From NCBI GenBank assembly GCA_964484935.1, contig CAZAFW010000001.1:124001-188000 (forward strand): a DNA stretch of 64,000 bases, given 5' to 3'. The DNA is from BM714 sp964484935 (GTDB lineage Bacteria > Bacillota > Clostridia > Peptostreptococcales > BM714). This document shows, piece by piece, positions 23,678-32,963 of the stretch. The stretch's first letter is position 1. Every line of letters starts with the position of its first letter. Under the pieces are notes generated by a model. It was not told the DNA's origin, ran no database searches, and saw only the letters and a program-made list of their open reading frames with translations. The translations under genes were made by a program, and so were the position numbers.

Positions 23678-25069
23678 TTATAAATAGATGATTTCAAATT
23701 CACCGGGTTTAATATCCTTGTTTTTTCTTATTTTTACAAGCTGTCCGTATCGTTCCCCAGCAATTTTTTCATATTCTGTTTTCTCCAGCCAAGCTCCTGT
23801 TGCCAAGTCTGTGCAAAGCTCCAAATTCTTCATGGATGTTTCTGATTTGATTCTTGCAAGTTCCTTTTCTATTCTTCCCAAAGTATAGACCGGTTTCTCG
23901 AATTCACACTCTCTCATATGCAACCTTCTCGACGAAACGCCTTTTTTCTCCCTGGACATTTCAAAAAGACCGGCTTTCGTGAATCCATAAATGTCGAACT
24001 TGCGGTTGTCGTATTTTTCAAAAATGCCTTCCATCATTTCGCATATCTCTCTTTGCGCCTTTTTATCGGAATCCAAAAAATCGATGAGAATCATTCCTGA
24101 AAGATTCCTCAGGACTATCTGCCTCGCCGCTTCCGCCGACGCCTCGCGGTTTGTTGTTGAAACGACCCCCCCGCTTGCATTCTTAGCAGAATTCACATCT
24201 ATTGATGTCAGAGCCTCGGTCTCTTCAATTATTATGTTTCCTCCGCTCGGGAGCCAAATCTTTTTCTTGACAGACTCTTCCAAGGCCTTGCCCGCAGAAT
24301 AAAGTGAAAAGGTATTCCAACCTTCCGATATGTCCCGAAATTCGCACATTTCCCCAACTACTCCAGAACATGAACCCAAAACGGAATCCATGTCATCCGC
24401 ACAATCAAAAACAATTTTGTCCATGCCTCTGTAGGAATTGTTTATCACTTTTTCGACTGCAAAATCCGCCCCCTTGTAAATCCTTTTGGGAGCTTTGGCA
24501 TAAGCCATTTGCGAACAAAGATCTTCCCATTTAGCTTGCAAGTTTCTATAATCTTGCTTTATGTCTTCATCGGAAAGCTTTTCCGCATGAGTTCTTATGA
24601 TCATTCCGCAGGATTTTTTGTGCATTTCATATGCCAATTCCTTCAGGCGCCTTATTGACTTGGGATTTTCCACTTTGTTTGAAACTGCAATCCTGTTGTT
24701 GTCGTCGTCATAAAAAACCAGTCCGTCTCCCTGTATGCTGAGCTTTCCTGTCAATTTCGGGCCCTTGCTGCCAGAAGCTTCCTTTTTTATCTGTACCGCT
24801 ATTTCATCTCCTGCCTTTATCAGGCCGGAAATTTTTTTCTTGCCGTAACCACCCTTTATTTCATCCTTTTGCAGATAGCCCTTCCTATCCAAACCAATAT
24901 CCACAAATGCCGCCTGAATGGAGTCGAGGACTTTTTCAACCCTCCCTATGTAAATATCTCCTATTACGCCTTCTCCGATTTCTGAAATTTCCAATCTGTA
25001 TACTATGTCGTCAAAAATTACTGCGACTCTCTTAACTCTTCCGATTGTATTAAAAACAATTACATTCAT
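23678..25069 (-). CDS. rng: Ribonuclease E/G family endoribonuclease
   Basis: A 463-residue RNase G-like protein for single-strand endonucleolytic cleavage in rRNA maturation and mRNA decay. The N-terminal S1 domain (about 35-125) has GDIYIGRVEKVLDSIQAAFVDIGLDRKGYL. The catalytic metal-binding aspartates of the family are in TSIDVNSAKN and LIDFLDSDKK. The CxxCxG zinc-link of E. coli RNase E is not obvious. The long C-terminal scaffold of RNase E is absent, so it is a short RNase G-type enzyme. It follows the TIGR03936 gene with a four-base overlap (ATGA type), an arrangement typical of clostridia. Confidence 0.9.
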   Translation of the reverse strand: MNVIVFNTIGRVKRVAVIFDDIVYRLEISEIGEGVIGDIYIGRVEKVLDSIQAAFVDIGLDRKGYLQKDEIKGGYGKKKISGLIKAGDEIAVQIKKEASGSKGPKLTGKLSIQGDGLVFYDDDNNRIAVSNKVENPKSIRRLKELAYEMHKKSCGMIIRTHAEKLSDEDIKQDYRNLQAKWEDLCSQMAYAKAPKRIYKGADFAVEKVINNSYRGMDKIVFDCADDMDSVLGSCSGVVGEMCEFRDISEGWNTFSLYSAGKALEESVKKKIWLPSGGNIIIEETEALTSIDVNSAKNASGGVVSTTNREASAEAARQIVLRNLSGMILIDFLDSDKKAQREICEMMEGIFEKYDNRKFDIYGFTKAGLFEMSREKKGVSSRRLHMRECEFEKPVYTLGRIEKELARIKSETSMKNLELCTDLATGAWLEKTEYEKIAGERYGQLVKIRKNKDIKPGEFEIIYL

Positions 25070-25785
25070 TTAGCCTCCACCTCTGAAACGGTTTCTTCCA
25101 AAGAAAGCGGTCCACCTTCAGCTTTTGAGAAAAGATCAATTCTTAAAACATCAACATTGTGAGGATCAATATTCCAACCGGTTTTTTCTCCCAGGCCCTT
25201 TAAGAGAAACAAAGGATTTAGATTTCCCCGGCTGCCTGCGCTTAAAAGGACTTTTAGGACAATTCGGTTATTTTTAAAGTTTACCGTTTCATAGCCATGT
25301 ATGTCCTCCTTTAGATTTTTTTCAACAATCTTGCCGGACTTTGTGCGTTTGCGCGCTGGAATCGGACCCGATTCCAGTATTTTTTCTAATTCCATAATAG
25401 AATCCATGTCTATTTCAGCATCAAGTGGAAAATCAATTTCAAATTCGGAATAGTCTACCATGCTCATAAGTGATTTTGCTTTTGCGTCCACATAACCTCC
25501 GACAATCAACTTGAGCCCGCCTGGAAGAGCTGAGTTCATCTTTTCGATAAATTTGCCTATTCGAACAGCTTCGGTCACTTCAACATCTATATACTCTCCT
25601 ATGCTTGAAAACCCTACAGATGAAGGCAGGGCAAAGCTCATTTTGGGATGAGGATTGAATCCCTCTGTATATTTGAGGGGGATTCCGATTCTTCTGAATG
25701 CCCTTTCAAAAACCTTTATCATTTCCAAATGCCCAAGATATTTTACCCGGCCTTTTTTTTCATACCTTACTCTTATCCTATACAT
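25066..25785 (-). CDS. TIGR03936 family radical SAM-associated protein (DUF2344)
   Basis: A 239-residue protein that begins MYRIRVRYEKKGRVKYLGHLEMIKVFERA and contains GIPLKYTEGFNPHPKMSFALPSSVGFSSIGEY, both characteristic of DUF2344. It is regularly encoded with, and sometimes fused to, the TIGR03960 radical SAM protein; the pair is suspected to modify RNA or a ribosomal component, but the reaction is not known to me. ATG 25785 has GAGGTG six bases upstream; the in-frame ATG nine bases earlier is inside the RBS region. It overlaps both neighbours. Confidence 0.88.
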   Translation of the reverse strand: MYRIRVRYEKKGRVKYLGHLEMIKVFERAFRRIGIPLKYTEGFNPHPKMSFALPSSVGFSSIGEYIDVEVTEAVRIGKFIEKMNSALPGGLKLIVGGYVDAKAKSLMSMVDYSEFEIDFPLDAEIDMDSIMELEKILESGPIPARKRTKSGKIVEKNLKEDIHGYETVNFKNNRIVLKVLLSAGSRGNLNPLFLLKGLGEKTGWNIDPHNVDVLRIDLFSKAEGGPLSLEETVSEVEAK

Positions 25786-27610
25786 TGCATGCACCTCTGT
25801 AATTTGTCAAAATGCCGCAATTGCAGCATCCCTGCCTGCAGTCCGGCGTCAATTGCCCTTTTTTTGCTTTTTCGTTTTCATCTGCAAGAAATTCCTTGTC
25901 TATTCCAGCGCTTATATGGTCCCACGGCAAAGCCTGCCCGTATTCTGAAATCCTGTTTGCATATGCAAGCGGATCGAGCCCTGATTCCCCCATTGCTTTT
26001 ATCCATTTGCCATAGTCGAAATAATCGCTCCAGCTGTCAAACTTGCATCCCGAAACCCAAGCCCTGTGCAGCACATCACAAAGCCTTCGGTCGCCTCTTG
26101 AAAAAACCGATTCCATGAAGCTGGTTTCCGAATCATGGTAATTGAATGAAATGGCCTTCTCCCGTTTGAACAGCTTGTTCAAATACCTGTGCTTCTCATT
26201 GAAGACTGAAGGCTCGTCCTGCCCTTCCCATTGGAAAGGTGTGAATGCTTTTGGAACAAAATTGGAAACGCTGACCGTTATTCTAGGCTTCCTTCTTCTT
26301 TTTTCCTTTGGCATTTCATAATAAGCCTCTACAACTTTTTTTGCCAGGTCATAAATGCCGTCGAGATCCTCTTTGGTCTCGGTTGGCAGTCCTATCATAA
26401 AATATAATTTGACAGTATCCCATCCCAGGTCGAATGCGTTTTCAACAGATTCCATGAGATCCTTTTCATCAATCCCTTTGTTTATTACATCCCTCATCCT
26501 TTGAGTTCCGGCTTCAGGGGCAAACGTGAGCCCTGTCTTTCTTACCGTCTGTATCCTTTGCAGTATTTCCATTGAAAAGCTGTCCAGTCTAAGTGAAGGA
26601 AGCGATATGCCAATGCGTTCGGCTTCATAGCTGCCCAGCAATTTCTCCACCAATGTTCCCAAGCCAGAATAATCGCTAGTGCTCAGAGAAGCAAGCGATA
26701 TTTCTTCGTATCCGGTGTTCTTTATTATTTTATCCACGATTTCGGCAACCGTATCCACCGACCGTTCTCTTACCGGCCTGTATACCATTCCCGCATGGCA
26801 GAATCTGCAGCCTCTCGTGCATCCCCTGAAAACTTCGACAACAGCCCTGTCATGGACCGCATCTGCATAAGGCATGACCTGCCTGTCAGGGAAATAGGAT
26901 TTGTCAAGATCCATAACCATGTTCTTTTTCAAGACAGGTGGAGCTTCCTTTTCTATTGTTTTCGTTCCCATGTAGATTCCATCTTTATAAACAGGATCAT
27001 AGAAGGAAGGTACATATATACCGGGAATATCTGTGATACTTTTTAAGAAATCATATTTTGTAGTTGTTTCAGATTTGTGGATTTTAAACCTTTCTATGAA
27101 CTCGGGCAGAATGTCCTCCGCATCGCCGATAAAAACAACATCGACAAAATCCGCAATAGGTTCGGGATTGAAAGCGCATGGCCCTCCGGCTATTATTACG
27201 GGATGGGAATCGTCCCTGTCTTTTGCAAATACAGGCAATCCCGCCAAATCCATCATGTTGAGTATGTTTGAATAACTCATTTCATATTGCAAAGTGAAGC
27301 CTATAATATCCAATTCTCCGGCAGGAGTTCTCGATTCCATTGTAAACAATGGAGTTTCGCTTTCTCTCATCACTTTTTCCATATCTGTCCACGGAGCAAA
27401 AAGTCGTTCGCAATATACATCCTCCATGTCATTTAGCAAAAAATACAAAATCTGCAGCCCCATGAAAGACATCCCCACTTCGTAAACGTCGGGGAAGGCA
27501 AAACCGAAACGGACTTGGCCTTGCCTTATTTCCTTGTTTACCGAATTGACTTCTCCACCGATGTATCTGCTCGGCTTCTCAACTTGTTTCAATAAATAAT
27601 CTATTTGCAT
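25778..27610 (-). CDS. TIGR03960 family B12-binding/radical SAM protein
   Basis: A 610-residue radical SAM protein. The N-terminal part (about 1-190) looks like a vitamin B12-binding-type domain, with FAFPDVYEVGMSFMGLQILYFLLND near the start and IIAGGPCAFNPEPIADFVDVVFIGDAE. The radical SAM cluster motif CTRGCRFCHAG follows in the middle (CxxxCxxC). A C-terminal extension ends with a cysteine cluster including CRQGCCNCG. Function is unknown beyond probable radical-based RNA or protein modification. The start at 27610 has GGAGG at the right distance. It is followed at once by its DUF2344 partner and by rng. Confidence 0.88.
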   Translation of the reverse strand: MQIDYLLKQVEKPSRYIGGEVNSVNKEIRQGQVRFGFAFPDVYEVGMSFMGLQILYFLLNDMEDVYCERLFAPWTDMEKVMRESETPLFTMESRTPAGELDIIGFTLQYEMSYSNILNMMDLAGLPVFAKDRDDSHPVIIAGGPCAFNPEPIADFVDVVFIGDAEDILPEFIERFKIHKSETTTKYDFLKSITDIPGIYVPSFYDPVYKDGIYMGTKTIEKEAPPVLKKNMVMDLDKSYFPDRQVMPYADAVHDRAVVEVFRGCTRGCRFCHAGMVYRPVRERSVDTVAEIVDKIIKNTGYEEISLASLSTSDYSGLGTLVEKLLGSYEAERIGISLPSLRLDSFSMEILQRIQTVRKTGLTFAPEAGTQRMRDVINKGIDEKDLMESVENAFDLGWDTVKLYFMIGLPTETKEDLDGIYDLAKKVVEAYYEMPKEKRRRKPRITVSVSNFVPKAFTPFQWEGQDEPSVFNEKHRYLNKLFKREKAISFNYHDSETSFMESVFSRGDRRLCDVLHRAWVSGCKFDSWSDYFDYGKWIKAMGESGLDPLAYANRISEYGQALPWDHISAGIDKEFLADENEKAKKGQLTPDCRQGCCNCGILTNYRGACNV

Positions 27611-27631
27611 TGCCATCCTCCATACTACTTT

Positions 27632-28738
27632 CTAGAATTTTATTTTCTGCCTTCTAACTGAAATTCCCAACACAAGACCAATTGCCGCCATGCTTATAAT
27701 GAGAGAGCTCCCACCGTAACTCATGAAGGGAAGCGTAACACCTGTTACGGGCATCATTCCCATTGTCATTCCTATGTTTTGTATTATTTGATAAAGGAAC
27801 ATCGACACTATACCTGCCACAAGCAAAGTTCCGTATGCGTCTTTTGAATTCTTCGCTACGCTGAACATTCTGTAAATCAAAATAAAATATAGGAGTATAA
27901 GGCAAGCTCCTCCGACAAAACCCAATTCCTCGACCAAAACTGCAAAAATGAAATCCGTTTCCTGAACAGGCAGGAAATCATACCTTGTCTGTGTTCCCAT
28001 GAAAAGGCCTTTCCCTGAAAACTGGCCCGATCCTATTGTGATTTTTGATTGCCGGACATGATAATTGCCCGGCAAATCCGTATTGGACGGATTCAGAAAA
28101 GCGTCTATCCTTCTCTTTTGGTGGTCTCCCATGAACCTGTAGGCAACTGGAATCATTGCTATTGCGAAGGCACCGCCTCCAATAAAATATTTCCATGGCA
28201 TGCCGGCAATAAAAAGCATCCCAATCGTGATGACTACAAAAACCAATGCAGTACCAAGGTCAGGCTGAATCAAAACAAGAAATATGAAGGGAAGCGGAAA
28301 AAGAAGCGAAATTGCAATCTCCACTATATTGTCAATTTTACCGTAGCGGCTTTCAAGAAACTTTCCATAAGACAATATGAAACCTATCTTTGCAAGCTCA
28401 GATGTCTGTATGTCTATGGGGCCGATGTCTATCCAGCTCCTTGCCCCGCCTCTAACAGCTCCAAGCCCGGGTATATAAACCAAGAGCAACATGAAAATCG
28501 ACAATACATATACAACCTTGTACAAGTCCCCCAAATAGTTGTAATCGATTATAATCACCAAGACCATTATTGCCAGCCCCAAGCAAAATGCTATTGTCTG
28601 AATCTTTATTTGCCTGGTAAGCCCATTTTCAGCATAATGGGTCGCACTGGCAATGATTATAATTCCCAAGGCAATTATGGACACCATTGTCACAAAAAGA
28701 GTCCAATCGAAATGCTTGAGTATTTTTCTTTCAAACAT
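27632..28738 (-). CDS. rodA: Rod shape-determining protein RodA (SEDS glycosyltransferase)
   Basis: A 368-residue polytopic membrane protein of the FtsW/RodA/SpoVE family that polymerises lipid II during cell elongation, together with a class B PBP. About ten hydrophobic helices are visible. Family signatures are GGARSWIDIGPIDIQTSELAKIGFI, DLGTALVF, QKRRIDAFLNP and the C-terminal GMTMGMMPVTGVTLPFMSYGGSS. The ATG at 28738 follows a GGAGTGATTTC RBS; longer starts would overlap mrdA. It sits directly after mrdA, the matching PBP2, so the two form one synthase unit. Confidence 0.95.
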   Translation of the reverse strand: MFERKILKHFDWTLFVTMVSIIALGIIIIASATHYAENGLTRQIKIQTIAFCLGLAIMVLVIIIDYNYLGDLYKVVYVLSIFMLLLVYIPGLGAVRGGARSWIDIGPIDIQTSELAKIGFILSYGKFLESRYGKIDNIVEIAISLLFPLPFIFLVLIQPDLGTALVFVVITIGMLFIAGMPWKYFIGGGAFAIAMIPVAYRFMGDHQKRRIDAFLNPSNTDLPGNYHVRQSKITIGSGQFSGKGLFMGTQTRYDFLPVQETDFIFAVLVEELGFVGGACLILLYFILIYRMFSVAKNSKDAYGTLLVAGIVSMFLYQIIQNIGMTMGMMPVTGVTLPFMSYGGSSLIISMAAIGLVLGISVRRQKIKF

Positions 28739-28742
28739 GAAA

Positions 28743-31607
28743 TCACTCCGTCCCTCTTGCATTATCCAAAGCATCCGGGTTTTCTGGAAGCGGCAAATCA
28801 AGATCAAGGTATTCCGCGATTACATCCCTTGCCACAGGAGCTGCGTATCCCCCGTGGGCCCCTTGGAAAAGCAATACGGCCACTGCTATCTGGGGATCCT
28901 CATAAGGCGCGAAAGCCACAAACCATGCAAAACTTTTATAATCGTCTTTGTATCTGTCAATCTCTTCATTGTCAAGGGCTCCGTTTGTGGCCTCGTCAAG
29001 CGCATATCTCCATATGGATCCTTTATCCAGATATCCCGCTCTAACTCTTTCAGCAATTCTCTCCGTTCTCCCTTCTTTTTCAAGCGCCGTTATCTCCTCA
29101 TTGCGTTCTATGGTGATTTCGTTTACAAGAGATTCCATTTCGACCAATTCTATTGTCCCGCCTTCATATTTTCCTGAAGCAGAAAGTTTTTGAAGATATG
29201 AATTGTAGTCTTTAAAATGATCCTTCAAATATTGAACTTCATCAATCGGAGGAATTTTGCCCTGTTTTTGCGCAGTCCCGGTCTTAGCCCCAACTTTCAC
29301 CGGAAAATCAGCGAAAAGAGTTCTTGCTGTTCCTTCATTGCCCTGTGTCACTTCAAGCATTCCTTCTCTTATATATGAAAGATTGCCAATATCCTTCAAA
29401 TCTATAGCTTGTCCATTTCCACTGTTTTCCCTGTCAAGCGCCAAGTCGTAAAGTGTTCCTCCGTTAGCGACGGCAGAGATGTATCTTGCCATTTGAATTG
29501 TCGTATAGGTATGGCCGCCTTGCCCTATGGCAAGGTTGAAAGTATCTCCAACATCCCATGCTATCTGGTTGAAGTAACTGTATTTTATAAGATCGGCAAG
29601 ATCTTCGACCTTTGAAATACTTGTATTTTCTACATTTTCTTCCCTCACGCCCATATTAGAGAGTCTTCTTATTATTTCGCCCCTTGAAGGGTTCTCATCG
29701 GCCCATTCAGCAATTTCATCAACCGCTTCATTCAATTTCTCTTCGTTTTCGTAAATGGACTGAATGAAATAATCCTCTGCAATGCTTTTGATTTTCAGCT
29801 TTAAGTAATATTTTTTGTTTGCCACTTCTTTTTCTGGATCCGGAATACCATAAGCCGCCTCCTCAATTTCAATGCCCGTATTTTCCCCAAGCCCGAATTT
29901 CTTTGCATACTCCAACATAGTCTCGACACCCATTTCGAAATCCATTGCCGCATCCCTGTAATAATCATACCCGGTTGAAATGCTGTAGAAATAATAATTG
30001 CAAGAAACCTCTATCGCTTTTATAAGGTTTGTGAGCCCATGCTTTGCGCGATAATCATTCCATATCCAGCATCCGAAATCACGGTCGGAAAGTTCTATCC
30101 TTCCGTTCGAATATATCGACTTATTCGGATCCAGCCCCTGTTCAAGCGCCGCAAGGCCTGTTATCATCTTGAATGTCGATCCCGGCTGAACCGCTGTCAA
30201 GGAGGCTATGTTGTACATGGGCCTTGCCGCCAAAGGGTTTCTTGAATTTACTGGTTGCAGACTGTTCCAGTCGTTTTGATTGATTCCTGTTGTAAAAAGA
30301 TTCGGGTCGTATGATGGAAAATTGGCCATAGCCAATATTTCGCCGGTGTTTACATCTACCGCTACGGCAGAGCCAGAATCAGCATTCGGTGACTGTTCAT
30401 TAAAAGCATAATCCCCCCAGGGACTTTCATAGACTTCTTTGGCTTGTATTCTCTGCAACACTTTTTCCAGCGCATCCTCCGCCGTCTTTTGCAATTCGGA
30501 ATCAATAGTCAGAGCAATATTCTCGCCTGGAACCGGTTTTTCTTCACTTATTTCCGATATTAATTGTCCGTATACGTCAACTTCAACCTTTTTTAAACCG
30601 TCTTCGCCTTTCAATTCGGTTTCGTAGCTTTTTTCTATTCCTGTTTTCCCTATGAATGCATTTGGCGAATATCCCAATCCGCTTATATATCTCTCAATTT
30701 CCGATGTTGTGCTTATTTTCCCGAGATATCCAAGCGCATGGGCCGCCAGTTTTCCTTCAGGATAGTATCTTATAGGTTCAATTTGAACATCTATCCCCGG
30801 AAGATGCATTCCTTTTTCCTCAATCAATATTGCGGTTTCTTCAGAAATATCGTCAGCAAGCGTGATGGGCTGGTATTTCCTGTATCCCTGGTTCTTTATT
30901 GCGTTTCTAACAGCAAGAACGTCGAGCGATTCAGATGTATTGTATTCGCTTCCAATTTTATAATATTCCCTGATTGCATCATAGGCGTTTTCTGCGCCCG
31001 AATCATTGTCTAAACCGTATGATTTCAAGAACTCCTCTTTTTTCATCTGCGCAAGAAACTTCATGCTCTTGACTGAAATAGGAGGAGTTATCCCTTTGTG
31101 GGCAAGCAGTTTCTGCGCCTCATAAACACTTAGTGCTTGGTCAATCTCCTCGCGCATCCTAAGCATGTCGAAAGCTGTCTGCGCATCTTTCGCCTCATAC
31201 AATTGGTTGCTTTCAAGCCACTCTTCGATATCAAGGTCGTAAGAAAATTCGAATTTCCCATTTTCGCCCAACCCTATTGGAAATACAATATGTTCCTCTC
31301 CCTTTTGGTCGAGAATTTTCATAAGATCAACTGCTGTTTTTTCAAGATTTTCTTTCGGCATTTCACTTATGATAAGCTTTACGGTAAATGAAGGTATATT
31401 TCCTGCCAGCAAAACGCCGTTTCTGTCGGTTATTTCTCCGCGCCATGCTGTTACGGGCAATTCCTTTATTCTTACATTCTCCGAAATTTCCGCATACTCA
31501 GCTCCCTCAACAATTGTAAGGGTTGCCAGTCTGAAAAGCAACAAAACAAAAATTGCGGCAGTAATTGCAAAAAGTTGATTATTCCTATTCTTGATGAATT
31601 CATTCAT
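28743..31607 (-). CDS. mrdA: Penicillin-binding protein 2 (MrdA), large clostridial form
   Basis: Class B transpeptidase of 954 residues that crosslinks peptidoglycan in the elongasome. One N-terminal transmembrane helix (about 11-32) is followed by the dimerisation/pedestal region with TAWRGEITDRNG and by the transpeptidase domain. Active-site motifs are SxxK at S477-K480 (GSTFK), SxN at S535-N537 (SCN) and KTG at K775 (KTGTAQ). The protein is well over the usual 600-700 residues: charged helical inserts lie at about 100-240, 590-680 (between SxN and KTG) and 780-890 (after KTG). I chose ATG 31607 for its AGGTGG RBS. Confidence 0.95.
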   Translation of the reverse strand: MNEFIKNRNNQLFAITAAIFVLLLFRLATLTIVEGAEYAEISENVRIKELPVTAWRGEITDRNGVLLAGNIPSFTVKLIISEMPKENLEKTAVDLMKILDQKGEEHIVFPIGLGENGKFEFSYDLDIEEWLESNQLYEAKDAQTAFDMLRMREEIDQALSVYEAQKLLAHKGITPPISVKSMKFLAQMKKEEFLKSYGLDNDSGAENAYDAIREYYKIGSEYNTSESLDVLAVRNAIKNQGYRKYQPITLADDISEETAILIEEKGMHLPGIDVQIEPIRYYPEGKLAAHALGYLGKISTTSEIERYISGLGYSPNAFIGKTGIEKSYETELKGEDGLKKVEVDVYGQLISEISEEKPVPGENIALTIDSELQKTAEDALEKVLQRIQAKEVYESPWGDYAFNEQSPNADSGSAVAVDVNTGEILAMANFPSYDPNLFTTGINQNDWNSLQPVNSRNPLAARPMYNIASLTAVQPGSTFKMITGLAALEQGLDPNKSIYSNGRIELSDRDFGCWIWNDYRAKHGLTNLIKAIEVSCNYYFYSISTGYDYYRDAAMDFEMGVETMLEYAKKFGLGENTGIEIEEAAYGIPDPEKEVANKKYYLKLKIKSIAEDYFIQSIYENEEKLNEAVDEIAEWADENPSRGEIIRRLSNMGVREENVENTSISKVEDLADLIKYSYFNQIAWDVGDTFNLAIGQGGHTYTTIQMARYISAVANGGTLYDLALDRENSGNGQAIDLKDIGNLSYIREGMLEVTQGNEGTARTLFADFPVKVGAKTGTAQKQGKIPPIDEVQYLKDHFKDYNSYLQKLSASGKYEGGTIELVEMESLVNEITIERNEEITALEKEGRTERIAERVRAGYLDKGSIWRYALDEATNGALDNEEIDRYKDDYKSFAWFVAFAPYEDPQIAVAVLLFQGAHGGYAAPVARDVIAEYLDLDLPLPENPDALDNARGTE

Positions 31608-32112
31608 TTGACCACCTGCCAGCGCTTTCAAAGCCAATCTTGCCAAGAATTCTGCCAAAAATTTTATACAAAGCCCAACAGAGGATTGCGTTAATCAGCA
31701 ATTCTGGCAATACCATACGCAAAAATATTGCCGATAGATCAAATTGCATTCCTGCAAAATAATATATGACAATCATCATGAAATATTGGCAGATTGTCGC
31801 AAAAGCAATCATCACTATTGGAGTTGCGGAACTCTCCTCGAAAAAATTTCCGCTTAATGCTGAAACGGAAAAAGCCACAGTCAAATAAATGAGTGTGTAT
31901 ATTCCAAAAGCCGGGCTGAAGAAAATATCCTGCAATAGCCCTCCCGCCACAGCCGCACAAATCCCCATTGGCATTTTAAGCCTGACTGAAAAGACGACAA
32001 GTAAGACAATGGCAAGGTTGGGAAGAACCCCAAAAATCCTGATATGCTGGAGCAGAGTTGTTTGAAGTATGAATCCCGCAAACATTGTCAACGAAGTAAT
32101 TGCGTATTTCAT
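31600..32112 (-). CDS. mreD: Rod shape-determining protein MreD
   Basis: A 170-residue integral membrane protein with five hydrophobic helices. The sequence is weakly conserved in general, but the order mreB-mreC-mreD-mrdA and the length and hydrophobicity profile identify it. It starts within the last bases of mreC and overlaps the start of mrdA by eight bases, so translation is coupled. MreD is thought to connect MreC and the cytoskeletal MreB with the PBP2/RodA synthase. Confidence 0.88.
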   Translation of the reverse strand: MKYAITSLTMFAGFILQTTLLQHIRIFGVLPNLAIVLLVVFSVRLKMPMGICAAVAGGLLQDIFFSPAFGIYTLIYLTVAFSVSALSGNFFEESSATPIVMIAFATICQYFMMIVIYYFAGMQFDLSAIFLRMVLPELLINAILCWALYKIFGRILGKIGFESAGRWSNE

Positions 32113-32945
32113 CGCCCTTCCACCTCTTCTGGAGGCAAAAGAACCATTACCCGGTTTATTGTTTTGAAGTCGACCACTTGTTCAACTTTTATTCTTTTGA
32201 GCAACTCGTTTTTTTCAATTATGACATCGCTTACTGTGCCTATAAGCAATCCTTCGGGATAAATTCCAAGACCTGAAGTTATGATTTCCTGCCCGGCGTA
32301 TACTTCCGCTTTAGGATCGAAAAGATATCCTGACAAACCTCTTTCGGTTCCGCCTTCCACTATTCCAATTGAAAAATTCTTTTCGTCCAGAAGCTTGAAA
32401 CTGACTGAACTTCTATTGTCGATTATGGAAACTACCTTTGCCCAATCCTTTCCGGCCTCATAGACTATCCCTATCAAACCGTCGCCGTTTATCACCGCCT
32501 GCTCCTGATAAACACCGTCGCTTGTCCCTTTGTTGATTATGAACATGTTGAACCACGTTCCTGGATCTTTCGACACAACATCGCATGTCAAATAATCATA
32601 CCCCTTCATTTCAGCATAATTGAGTGCCTTTTCCATTTCAGAAAGATCTTTCATTTCTTTTTGGGAAAGCGTTGCCGCAATCAATTTTCGCCTCAGCTCT
32701 TGGTTTTCAATCTCTAGTTCCTTGTTTATTTTATCCAGACGCCAAACATTTGCAACCGGATTGAATATATTGCCAAAGAAATCAGCACCTACTGTAAATC
32801 CTCTTTGTAACAAGGCGATATTTTTGCCGGCGAAATTTTCAATCGGACTTATTTCCCCACCACCTCCAAATGTGGCAACTATTAGGAATAGGAGCAAAAG
32901 AATCGCAATACCCGCCATTATTTTCTTTTTTTTGAATTCATTCAC
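32109..32945 (-). CDS. mreC: Rod shape-determining protein MreC
   Basis: A 278-residue bitopic protein. A basic start (MNEFKKKKIMAG) precedes one transmembrane helix (about 9-27), a coiled coil (about 65-100) and the extracytoplasmic beta-barrel domain with CDVVSKDPGTWFNMFIINKGTSDGV and a late GLGIYPEGLLIGTVSDV. MreC scaffolds the elongasome by binding PBP2. It is placed between mreB and mreD as in most rod-shaped bacteria. Confidence 0.93.
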   Translation of the reverse strand: MNEFKKKKIMAGIAILLLLFLIVATFGGGGEISPIENFAGKNIALLQRGFTVGADFFGNIFNPVANVWRLDKINKELEIENQELRRKLIAATLSQKEMKDLSEMEKALNYAEMKGYDYLTCDVVSKDPGTWFNMFIINKGTSDGVYQEQAVINGDGLIGIVYEAGKDWAKVVSIIDNRSSVSFKLLDEKNFSIGIVEGGTERGLSGYLFDPKAEVYAGQEIITSGLGIYPEGLLIGTVSDVIIEKNELLKRIKVEQVVDFKTINRVMVLLPPEEVEGR

Positions 32946-32963
32946 TCTTTATCACCACTCATG

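Noticed and set aside
28049..29044. Long plus-strand open frame (331 codons) opposite rodA and mrdA
   Set aside because: It lies wholly antisense to two well-supported genes, shows no family motif, and its residue composition is that of a shadow frame.
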